A stretch of DNA of 7,088 nucleotides from Candidatus Bathyarchaeota archaeon (GTDB lineage: Archaea; Thermoproteota; Bathyarchaeia; Bathyarchaeales; UBA233). This document shows positions 1-7,088 of this stretch, in pieces (position 1 is the first letter of the stretch; the number at the start of each line of letters is the position of its first letter). Position numbers and translations under genes: made by a program. The notes beneath the pieces were generated by a model. That model did no database searches. It had not been told where the DNA came from and saw only the letters and a list, made by a program, of their open reading frames with translations. The stretch spans positions 1 through 7,088 of the forward strand of contig SMYP01000018.1 in NCBI GenBank assembly GCA_007050895.1. The letters are read 5' to 3'.

Positions 1-351
1 CTTATAATCCTTGTTTTCTTCAAAAAATCATACATTTCAGCATTCCGAAAATCGGCTTATTTCATAATTGGTCTTTTTGCCACTTTCTTTGTTAATGTCT
101 CCCGAGTAATCTCAATAATGTTTGTTATGGTTAATGAGGGACGTACTGCTGGAATGGTCTTCCATGATACTTATGGAGAAATGTACTCAGTAATTTGGAT
201 TTTCATATACATACTATTGATCGGCATTATTGAACGATTTATGTTGGTGGAAAGAACACAATCTGCTTATAAAGGAGTCCTATCCTACCTCGGAGAGACC
301 AGAAATAAAATCATCTCGAAACTTAAAACAGCTAAAAGCAAATCTTCATGA
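1..351 (+). CDS. Archaeosortase/exosortase-family transmembrane protein, C-terminal part (5' end outside window)
   Basis: The frame is open from base 1 to a TGA at 349-351, giving 116 visible residues; the start lies upstream of the window. Two hydrophobic spans are visible, about residues 19-45 and 62-80, followed by a basic, probably cytoplasmic tail ending KAKSKSS. Between them are an N-x-x-R motif (Asn32, Arg35 of the visible part) and an FHDTYG motif with His55. This resembles the second and third conserved blocks of the exosortase/archaeosortase family, in which Cys, Arg and His form the active site of a membrane-embedded transpeptidase-like enzyme that processes C-terminal sorting signals of surface proteins. 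The catalytic Cys block would lie before the window, so it cannot be checked. The internal ATG at 118 lies inside the motif region and is not the likely start. The gene is convergent with cysE and has no evident link to the sulfur genes. Family assignment is by motif only. Confidence 0.6.
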   Translation, partial: LIILVFFKKSYISAFRKSAYFIIGLFATFFVNVSRVISIMFVMVNEGRTAGMVFHDTYGEMYSVIWIFIYILLIGIIERFMLVERTQSAYKGVLSYLGETRNKIISKLKTAKSKSS

Positions 352-418
352 AGGAAATCAGCTCAACAAGAAATAAATCTCAGATTTGGCGTTTTCAAAA
401 AGCCTTTTCCCATGACAC

Positions 419-438
419 TATCAAAAAGAATAAAAACC
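419..438 (-). terminator. Possible T-rich terminator downstream of cysE
   Basis: Read on the minus strand this stretch is TTTTTATTCTTTTT, a T-tract of the kind that ends archaeal transcripts without needing a strong hairpin. It lies about 130 bases after the cysE stop and is the only good T-rich run in the gap between the two convergent genes. Weak evidence. Confidence 0.25.
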
Positions 439-564
439 TATTGACACTAACACAATTGCTTCACACTAATTTCATCCATGTCAGATTTTGATCAATATTG
501 AAAACACTTCTTGCTGTGAGATTATCGTTTGGCTCTGGCATACGCGCATAAACCAAAGTACGGC

Positions 565-1605
565 TCAAGCTTTTTTCTTTTTGTAGTTGAGTTCTGGGCG
601 GGCTATGGTTATTTTGGTATCTGACGCAATAGGTGAGGTTATCCATACGTTTCCGCCTATAACGACATTGTCTCCTACTATTGCTTCAGATCCTAGGAGT
701 GTTGCTCCTGAATAAATAACAACATTGTTTCCGATGGTTGGGTGTCTTTTTATTCCTCTGATAATTTGTCCTTTTTCATCTTTTGGGAAGCTTAATGCGC
801 CAAGGGTTACTCCTTGGTATATTTTCACGTTGTCACCTATTTCCGCGGTTTCTCCAATGACAACACCTGTGCCATGGTCGATGAAGAAGTTCTTACCGAT
901 TTTAGCTCCCGGGTGTATGTCAACGCCTGTCAATGAATGAACGTGTTCACTCATTATTCTGGGAATCAGTGGAATGCCGCGCAAGTAGAGCTCATGGGCG
1001 ATGCGATAAGTTGCTATTGCCAAAACACATGGATAGCTAAGAATTACTTCCTCAAGACTAACTGCCGCAGGATCTCCATTATAGGCAGCTTCAACGTCTC
1101 CGCTACTAAGAGCCCTTATTTCTGGTACCTTTTCTAAAATCTCTTTTACTACCGCCTCTGCTCTTTTCTGGCAGACATCGTGTGGGCATTCAGTGATCTT
1201 GCGGCAAATGTATTTGAGACTTCTTTCCACTTCATCCGTCAGTCGAGTGTAAATTGAGGTTAAAGTGGTTCCTAAAACGTATTTGATATTAGTTTTTGTA
1301 ACATTTTCCTTTCCTAGGTATCCTGGGAAGAGCACTGAAAGTAAGTCTTCAAGAACCTCAATGACAACTTTTTTTGAGGGTAAATCTCTTCCTTCGAGGT
1401 GATCCATTCCTCCAAGCGTTTCATAACTCTTCAGAATGGTATCGACAAGTTTTGGCAAACCTGTTTCGAAACCTTTCTCCGCCATTTCACCGCTGTTTTT
1501 CAATAACGTTTCCAACATTTTCTCTCGATTCCAGCAATATATTCCGCCACGGTTCTGAAAATCGTGGTTCTTCTTCGAATTAGGGAGATTAGACTTCGAG
1601 GACAT
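565..1605 (-). CDS. cysE: Serine O-acetyltransferase, long EpsC-like form
   Basis: Cytoplasmic enzyme making O-acetylserine from serine and acetyl-CoA, the substrate of CysK encoded just upstream. The product is 346 residues. About 215 N-terminal residues are predicted mostly helical, containing a CPHDVC pair of cysteines (140 and 145). A left-handed beta-helix of hexapeptide repeats follows. Active-site motifs are clear: VDIHPG (Asp229, matching the catalytic Asp of E. coli CysE), [12 protein letters not shown] (His244, catalytic His), YQGVTLGA, and RHPTIG (His288). The C-terminus follows the [10 protein letters not shown]...RPEL pattern of long-form enzymes and ends KKKKA, without the AAGVPAR tail or terminal Ile of enteric CysE. 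An in-frame GTG at 1614 would add three residues, but GGAG ends eight bases before the ATG at 1605 and itself overlaps the GTG, so I choose the ATG. The gene follows cysK after 83 bases, probably in the same transcript. Confidence 0.93.
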   Translation of the reverse strand: MSSKSNLPNSKKNHDFQNRGGIYCWNREKMLETLLKNSGEMAEKGFETGLPKLVDTILKSYETLGGMDHLEGRDLPSKKVVIEVLEDLLSVLFPGYLGKENVTKTNIKYVLGTTLTSIYTRLTDEVERSLKYICRKITECPHDVCQKRAEAVVKEILEKVPEIRALSSGDVEAAYNGDPAAVSLEEVILSYPCVLAIATYRIAHELYLRGIPLIPRIMSEHVHSLTGVDIHPGAKIGKNFFIDHGTGVVIGETAEIGDNVKIYQGVTLGALSFPKDEKGQIIRGIKRHPTIGNNVVIYSGATLLGSEAIVGDNVVIGGNVWITSPIASDTKITIARPELNYKKKKA

Positions 1606-1611
1606 TTCTTT

Positions 1612-1620
1612 CACTCCTTT
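1612..1620 (-). promoter_or_regulatory. Shine-Dalgarno site of cysE
   Basis: On the minus strand this reads AAAGGAGTG. GGAG ends eight bases before the ATG at 1605, which is good spacing. The alternative GTG start at 1614-1612 is part of this site, so the site decides the start in favour of the ATG. Confidence 0.6.
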
Positions 1621-1640
1621 AATACTTTAGAAAACGTCGG

Positions 1641-1646
1641 ATATAA
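1641..1646 (-). promoter_or_regulatory. Possible internal TATA box before cysE
   Basis: The minus strand reads CTCTTATATCC in the 83-base gap between cysK and cysE. Its centre is about 38 bases before the cysE ATG, so a start near 1617 would be possible. No copy of the shared palindrome is present here, so if used, this promoter would escape that control. Speculative. Confidence 0.22.
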
Positions 1647-1688
1647 GAGAAACTCTCCGAACGGTTGTATTGTGGCAGAATGCTATTT

Positions 1689-2621
1689 TCATGGTTGTTT
1701 CTGAAATAGGGGTGTACTGAGATATCGTTCTCCCGTATCAGGCAAGACAACAACCAAGAGCTTGCCTTCGTTTTCTGGTCTCCTAGCGATTTGTAACGCG
1801 GCATACGTTGCTGCACCTGATGAGATTCCCACGAGTAAACCTTCTTTCAGGGCCAGTAGTCGAGAGGTTTGCATTGCATTTTCATCTTCCACCTTAATTA
1901 TTTCATCCACTAAGTTGAGTTTCAGGACTTCTGGGATGAAGCCCGCACCTATACCTTGAATTTTATGTGGTCCTGGCTTACCGCCGCTTAGGACAGGGGA
2001 GCTAGCTGGTTCTACTGCTATGGCTTTGAACTGTGGTTTGAGAGGTTTGATGTATTGAGCTACGCCTGTAATGGTGCCTCCTGTTCCTACGCCTGCAATT
2101 ACCATGTCCACTAGTCCGTCGGTCGCGTTCCATATTTCTGGGCCTGTCGTTTCTCTGTGAATTTTAGGGTTTGCCAGATTCTTGAATTGCTGTGGAATGA
2201 AGCTGTTAGGTGTGTTCAAGGATAGTTCTTCGGCTTTCTTAATGGCACCTTTCATGCCTTCGCTGCCTGGGGTTAGGACAAGTTCAGCTCCATAGGCTCT
2301 TAACAGGTTTCGTCGTTCTATACTCATTGTTTCAGGCATTGTCAGGATAAGGCGGTAGCCTTTCACTGCGGAGACTAAGGCTAATCCTATTCCGGTATTG
2401 CCGCTTGTGGGCTCGATTATTACCGTATTCTGCTTCACTAGTCCTTCTTTTTCAGCTTCTGTGATCATGCTTAAACATATGCGGTCTTTGATGCTTCCTC
2501 CGGGGTTTCGCGATTCAAGTTTCGCGAGGACTGTGGTTTTTGTGTCTGCTGTTAGACGGTTTAGGCGTATTAAAGGTGTTTCTCCTACTGTTTCTAAAAC
2601 ACTATTGTTTATTTTTTTCAT
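1689..2621 (-). CDS. cysK: Cysteine synthase (O-acetylserine sulfhydrylase)
   Basis: PLP enzyme of fold type II that joins O-acetylserine and sulfide to give cysteine and acetate. The 310 residues match the usual CysK length and the motifs are complete: NPGGSIKDR with Lys45 as the PLP Schiff-base lysine, EPTSGNTG (71-77) binding the substrate carboxylate, [10 protein letters not shown] (177-186) holding the PLP phosphate, GIGAGFIP (223-230), GISSGAA (265-271) and [11 protein letters not shown] near the C-terminus. There is no heme-binding N-terminus or C-terminal CBS domain, so it is not a cystathionine beta-synthase; CysM is possible but the motifs favour CysK. The ATG at 2621 is preceded by GGTG at short spacing and the family's usual N-terminal sequence [11 protein letters not shown] starts right after it. 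cysE lies downstream on the same strand. A TATA box and a palindrome shared with metY lie upstream. Confidence 0.96.
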   Translation of the reverse strand: MKKINNSVLETVGETPLIRLNRLTADTKTTVLAKLESRNPGGSIKDRICLSMITEAEKEGLVKQNTVIIEPTSGNTGIGLALVSAVKGYRLILTMPETMSIERRNLLRAYGAELVLTPGSEGMKGAIKKAEELSLNTPNSFIPQQFKNLANPKIHRETTGPEIWNATDGLVDMVIAGVGTGGTITGVAQYIKPLKPQFKAIAVEPASSPVLSGGKPGPHKIQGIGAGFIPEVLKLNLVDEIIKVEDENAMQTSRLLALKEGLLVGISSGAATYAALQIARRPENEGKLLVVVLPDTGERYLSTPLFQKQP

Positions 2622-2638
2622 ATACCTGCACCGATTAT

Positions 2639-2653
2639 TATAACACTGTTATG
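2639..2653. promoter_or_regulatory. Candidate operator, cysK promoter copy
   Basis: TATAACACTGTTATG contains the perfect inverted repeat ATAAC-N3-GTTAT (and even ATAACA-C-TGTTAT). It lies about 22 bases downstream of the cysK TATA centre, so it covers the expected transcription start near 2642. Bound protein there would block cysK initiation. The same arms and spacing recur before metY and before the COG2522-like regulator. Confidence 0.6.
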
Positions 2654-2664
2654 ACCTGAGGGCT

Positions 2665-2672
2665 GTATAAAA
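2665..2672 (-). promoter_or_regulatory. TATA box of cysK
   Basis: The minus strand reads GCAAAGGTTTTATACAG, an archaeal-type TATA element with a purine-rich BRE-like stretch before it. The expected start about 26 bases on, near 2642, gives a leader of about 20 bases before the cysK ATG, holding GGTG. Inferred from sequence only. Confidence 0.5.
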
Positions 2673-2726
2673 CCTTTGCCCTTTGGGAATTTTGAAGTTA
2701 GTAATTCTCTACTATTTTTTATCATA

Positions 2727-2741
2727 TATAACTAAATTATA
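2727..2741. promoter_or_regulatory. Degenerate fourth copy of the candidate operator
   Basis: TATAACTAAATTATA keeps the TATAAC-N3-nTTATA layout but has A instead of G at the first base of the right arm. It lies about 88 bases upstream of the cysK operator centre, between the cysK promoter and the end of the COG2522-like gene. The surroundings are very AT-rich, so chance is a serious alternative. Confidence 0.25.
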
Positions 2742-2773
2742 ATTGATTTAACTTTTAACTAGATTATGGAAAT

Positions 2774-3091
2774 TTAGTTTGATTGTGCTTCAAAAAAAGA
2801 TAAACAGAGTTTGCAGACGGAAACTTCGTCCGGAGGTAATTCATCATTTGCGAGACGTTTGGCAGTCGTTCTAGCCAATTCGCGGATTTGAGGCAAAATC
2901 TTGTTGATTTGTTCTTTACCTTTTTGGGCGCGCTTTGAGTTGATGTACTGACTAATAGCAGCTTGTGTCGTTCCAAGTTTTTTAGCGGTCTCAACCTGAG
3001 TTAAATCGTAATTATTAATGAGTTCTTTTGCAACATAGGATCTGAAGAGGGGTAGAACGTATTTTCCTATCTTTTCGCAGCGAGTGCTCAT
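2774..3091 (-). CDS. XRE-type HTH transcriptional regulator, COG2522-like, with three cysteines
   Basis: Predicted DNA-binding protein of 105 residues. The N-terminal CEKIGKYVLPLFRSYVAKELI block leads into a helix-turn-helix at about 29-52 (LTQVETAKKLGTTQAAISQY). A basic, helical linker follows, then a C-terminal VCKLC motif. Cys5, Cys93 and Cys96 resemble the N-terminal Cys plus C-terminal CxxC of archaeal COG2522-like small regulators, suggesting metal or Fe-S binding or thiol sensing; this is inference. A start at 3124 would add eleven residues, but that codon overlaps the likely TATA box and would place the candidate operator within the coding sequence. The family usually starts just before the first Cys, so I choose the ATG at 3091. 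The gene lies 69 bases downstream of the HTH-CBS gene on the same strand and has its own promoter with the shared palindrome, which points to autoregulation or cross-control. The target is not known. Confidence 0.8.
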   Translation of the reverse strand: MSTRCEKIGKYVLPLFRSYVAKELINNYDLTQVETAKKLGTTQAAISQYINSKRAQKGKEQINKILPQIRELARTTAKRLANDELPPDEVSVCKLCLSFFEAQSN

Positions 3092-3104
3092 CTGTATCCG
3101 GTTA

Positions 3105-3119
3105 TATAACGCACTTATA
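3105..3119. promoter_or_regulatory. Candidate operator, COG2522-like regulator promoter copy
   Basis: TATAACGCACTTATA matches the metY element except for one arm mismatch (C for G) and the N3 spacer. It lies between the TATA box at 3123-3130 and the expected start near 3101. Its left arm also forms the perfect 10-bp palindrome GTTATATAAC at 3101-3110, giving three half-sites in a row. Confidence 0.5.
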
Positions 3120-3122
3120 CCC

Positions 3123-3130
3123 ATATATTA
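3123..3130 (-). promoter_or_regulatory. TATA box of the COG2522-like regulator gene
   Basis: The minus strand reads GCAAAAGTAATATATGG: a TATA element (TAATATAT) after an A-rich BRE-like stretch. Its centre is about 36 bases before the ATG at 3091, predicting a start near 3101 and a leader of about ten bases. It lies in the short gap after the HTH-CBS gene. Confidence 0.4.
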
Positions 3131-3160
3131 CTTTTGCTGTCAAACAATATTTCTCGTGAC

Positions 3161-5138
<1,978 letters not shown>

Positions 5139-5161
5139 CAACCCTGATTCCAGAAGCCAGC

Positions 5162-5179
5162 AGAGCGTTCAGTCGCTCT
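5162..5179 (+). other. Small hairpin in the metY-metX gap
   Basis: AGAGCG and CGCTCT form a six-base stem around a TTCAGT loop, followed by TTCTT, six bases before the metX Shine-Dalgarno site. It could modestly pause or end transcription or stabilise the metX part of the message. The stem is short and the T-tract poor, so a strong terminator is unlikely. Confidence 0.3.
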
Positions 5180-5184
5180 TTCTT

Positions 5185-5191
5185 GAAGGAG
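5185..5191 (+). promoter_or_regulatory. Shine-Dalgarno site of metX
   Basis: GAAGGAG lies eight bases before the ATG at 5200. It is the strongest ribosome binding site in the window and fixes the metX start. Confidence 0.7.
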
Positions 5192-5199
5192 ACAACGCA

Positions 5200-6345
5200 A
5201 TGTCAGATGAGAACTTGAATGTGGAAACGAGTTTCTACAATTTTGGATATCCGCCTGAAGAGTTGACGCTGGAATCTGGGGAGAAGTTTGGTCCAATTAC
5301 GCTAGCTTATGAGACTTACGGAACGCTCAACGAAGAAAAGTCAAATGCCATTCTTGTCCTTCATGCACTTTCGGGTGATGCACATGCCGCTGGTCTCCAT
5401 AAAATTGACGCAACCCTGGGATGGTGGGATAACCTGATTGGGTCAGGCAAGGGCTTAGACACGGACAAATACTTCGTGATTTGTTCCAATGTAATTGGAG
5501 GTTGCAAAGGGTCAACAGGTCCTTCTTCAATTAATCCCAAAACTGGCAAGCCGTATGGAACTGATTTTCCAATAATTACCATTGGTGATATGGTAAACGC
5601 ACAATGCCATTTAATTGACCACTTAAAAATAGACAAGCTCTTATCGGTTATCGGCGGTTCGATGGGCGGGATGCAAGTGCTCCAGTGGATGGTGTCTAAT
5701 CCCAACAGGATATTATCTGCTGTTCCGATTGCCACTACGATGAAGCACACACCCCAGCAAATAGCCTTCAACGAAGTTGGCAGACAGGCAATAATGGCGG
5801 ATTCAGCTTGGCGAAAGGGCAACTACTATAGTAGCGCGGTTCCCGCAAGGGGCTTAGCCGTTGCCAGAATGATCGGGCACATTACATACATGAGTGATGC
5901 ATCTATGGCGGAGAAGTTCGGTAGACGAGTCCGTGAGAACAGGGAACCATTCAAGTTTGGTGCGGATTTCGAGGTGGAAGGTTACTTGCGTTATCGCGGA
6001 GATAATTTCGTGAAACGGTTTGACGCGAACAGCTATCTATACATCACGAAGGCGATTGACTACTTCAATCTCTTAAATGGCCACAGGCTCGACGAGGTCT
6101 TCAAAGGGCTGAAAGCAAAGGTGCTAGTTCTCGCGTTTAAATCAGATTGGCTTTATCCTGCTTATCAATCTCAAGAAATCGTGAAAGCATGTAAACTAGC
6201 GGGTGTTGACGCAAGTTATTGCGAGATAACCAGCTCCTATGGACATGACGCGTTCTTGCTCGAAATTGAGCAGGAGACAAAATTGATCAAGTATTTCCTG
6301 AAGAGCGTTTCAGAAAAAAACGGAAATGGTAATGGACAAGAATGA
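5200..6345 (+). CDS. metX: Homoserine O-acetyltransferase
   Basis: Alpha/beta-hydrolase-fold acyltransferase that moves an acetyl group from acetyl-CoA to homoserine, making the substrate of MetY encoded upstream. At 381 residues it has the usual MetX length. Visible: [11 protein letters not shown] (55-65), [14 protein letters not shown] (97-110), the nucleophile elbow GGSMGGMQ with Ser154, the lid region after [30 protein letters not shown] with Asp316, and GHDAFL with His349; Ser-Asp-His make the catalytic triad. Some MetX-family enzymes use succinyl-CoA instead, which sequence reading here cannot exclude, but the adjacent MetY favours acetyl. The C-terminus ends in a short Asn/Gly run (NGNGNGQE). 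The stop overlaps the start of metW as ATGA, indicating translational coupling. Confidence 0.95.
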   Translation: MSDENLNVETSFYNFGYPPEELTLESGEKFGPITLAYETYGTLNEEKSNAILVLHALSGDAHAAGLHKIDATLGWWDNLIGSGKGLDTDKYFVICSNVIGGCKGSTGPSSINPKTGKPYGTDFPIITIGDMVNAQCHLIDHLKIDKLLSVIGGSMGGMQVLQWMVSNPNRILSAVPIATTMKHTPQQIAFNEVGRQAIMADSAWRKGNYYSSAVPARGLAVARMIGHITYMSDASMAEKFGRRVRENREPFKFGADFEVEGYLRYRGDNFVKRFDANSYLYITKAIDYFNLLNGHRLDEVFKGLKAKVLVLAFKSDWLYPAYQSQEIVKACKLAGVDASYCEITSSYGHDAFLLEIEQETKLIKYFLKSVSEKNGNGNGQE

Positions 6346-6935
6346 ATAAGTTGGTAAATAAAATAGAGTACCGAGTCATTTCTGACTGGATTGCAGAGGG
6401 CGCCTCAGTGCTTGATTTGGGATGTGGTGATGGCGAGCTCATAGCGCTCCTTATAAACGAAAAGGAGGTGCGAGCTCAAGGTATAGACATCAGCGATAAG
6501 GCAATCCAACACTGCATTGCTCAAGGCTTAAGCGTATTCCAAGAAGACATAGACGCTGGGCTATCAGAGTATTCTGATGCGTCCTTTGACTACGTCATAT
6601 TGAACCAAACGTTTCAACAGGTGAAAAAACCCGATTTTGCTTTGAGAGAAGCCTTGCGAGTAGGCAGGAAGATCATAGTTGGCTTTCCCAATTTCTTGTA
6701 TATCACTGCTAGGTTTCAAATGTTTTTCAATGGAAGAGTTCCAGTGACGCCTTCCCTACCTTACGATTGGTACGAAACCCCAAACCTCCATTTTCTAAGC
6801 ATAGCAGACTTTACATCATACTGCAAGAAAAGAGACATACATATTGAACGTTCAGCTTTCATCAAAAAGAATAAAAAAATCAAGTTTCTTCCAAACCTTT
6901 TCGCCGAAACAGGTTTCTTCCTGTTATCGAAATAG
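6342..6935 (+). CDS. metW: Methionine biosynthesis protein MetW (SAM-dependent methyltransferase fold)
   Basis: Product of 197 residues, the usual MetW length. The SAM-binding motif [13 protein letters not shown] lies at 23-34, with GIDIS (47-51) as the acidic loop after strand 2 and [13 protein letters not shown] as the motif IV region. The MetW-typical stretch [19 protein letters not shown] (about 144-162) and the ending [12 protein letters not shown] are also present. MetW is regularly found next to MetX in bacteria and is linked to homoserine acylation; its exact chemistry is not settled, so I infer only that it works with MetX. The ATG is within the ATGA overlap with the metX stop; no strong Shine-Dalgarno is visible, in line with coupled translation. 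It closes the met operon; no clear terminator follows in the 76 bases before the tRNA. Confidence 0.93.
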   Translation: MNKLVNKIEYRVISDWIAEGASVLDLGCGDGELIALLINEKEVRAQGIDISDKAIQHCIAQGLSVFQEDIDAGLSEYSDASFDYVILNQTFQQVKKPDFALREALRVGRKIIVGFPNFLYITARFQMFFNGRVPVTPSLPYDWYETPNLHFLSIADFTSYCKKRDIHIERSAFIKKNKKIKFLPNLFAETGFFLLSK

Positions 6936-7011
6936 GCAAATAAGCTATTAATACGATCCCTGTTTCTATTATTTACTACCTGAAAACCTCTGTAGCAAAA
7001 GAGCTAATTGA

Positions 7012-7088
7012 GCGGGGGTTGCCAAGCCAGGTCAAAGGCGTAGGCCTGAGGCGCCTATCCTGTAGAGGTTCGTGGGTTCGAATCCCAC
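7012..7088 (+). tRNA. tRNA-Leu (anticodon GAG), 3' end outside window
   Basis: The 5' acceptor strand GCGGGGG is followed by a D-arm (GCC/GGC at 7021-7023 and 7037-7039) and an anticodon arm TAGGC/GCCTA around the loop CTGAGGC, with anticodon GAG at 7048-7050. A long class-II variable arm (CCT/AGG at 7059-7061 and 7066-7068) and the T-arm GTGGG-TTCGAAT-CCCAC complete the visible part. The 3' acceptor strand and discriminator base fall after the window, so an encoded CCA cannot be judged. No intron is present in the visible part. The long variable arm and GAG anticodon indicate leucine (CUC/CUU codons). Confidence 0.93.

Noticed and set aside
461..646. Minus-strand 61-codon frame overlapping the end of cysE
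   Set aside because: Mostly a shadow of cysE in another frame with no recognisable domain; its last part covers the convergent gap and I could not identify it as a gene remnant.
3092..3124. Eleven-residue longer start of the COG2522-like regulator
   Set aside because: It would start within the likely TATA box and place the shared palindrome inside the coding region; the shorter start fits the family.
3131..3160. Search for a riboswitch (SAM or other) in the leaders of the cys and met genes
   Set aside because: Leaders are only about 0-35 bases by promoter inference, too short for a known riboswitch, and no such fold is evident.
7012..7088. tRNA-Leu as an integration site for a mobile element carrying the locus
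   Set aside because: No integrase, no direct repeat of the tRNA 3' end and no mobile-element gene is visible, and the tRNA 3' end itself lies outside the window.

Overview
The window reads as archaeal DNA. Two small XRE-type helix-turn-helix regulators of families common in archaea (one fused to CBS domains, one resembling the COG2522 group) lie next to AT-rich TATA boxes with archaeal spacing, one likely leaderless mRNA, and the C-terminal part of an archaeosortase/exosortase-like membrane protein. A tRNA-Leu(GAG) gene without an intron in the visible part runs off the right edge. The metabolic genes are of bacterial-looking types, as in several mesophilic archaeal lineages. I cannot fix the phylum from this window; a Bathyarchaeia-like or other uncultured archaeon is a guess.

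Layout: (1) positions 1-351, plus strand, the end of an archaeosortase-like gene that begins outside the window; (2) 352-564, a short convergent gap; (3) 565-2621, minus strand, cysK then cysE, giving cysteine from serine and sulfide through O-acetylserine; (4) 2622-3715, minus strand, two HTH regulators, a 105-residue COG2522-like protein with three cysteines and a 184-residue HTH-CBS-CBS protein; (5) 3837-6935, plus strand, metY-metX-metW, giving homocysteine from homoserine and sulfide through O-acetylhomoserine; (6) 7012-7088, tRNA-Leu, cut off by the window end.

The genes form one sulfide-assimilation locus. CysE and MetX activate serine and homoserine by O-acetylation, and the PLP enzymes CysK and MetY replace the acetate with sulfide. 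The two regulators sit between the two arms, and the HTH-CBS gene is divergent from metY.

The most interesting signal is a shared 15-bp palindromic element, TATAAC-N3-(G/C)TTAT(A/G). It occurs in the core promoters of cysK (2639-2653), the COG2522-like regulator (3105-3119) and metY (3777-3791), each time just downstream of, or overlapping, the inferred TATA box. A weaker fourth copy lies at 2727-2741. I infer a locus-wide operator through which one or both regulators repress both the cysteine and the methionine arm and one regulator gene. No binding or expression data support this yet.
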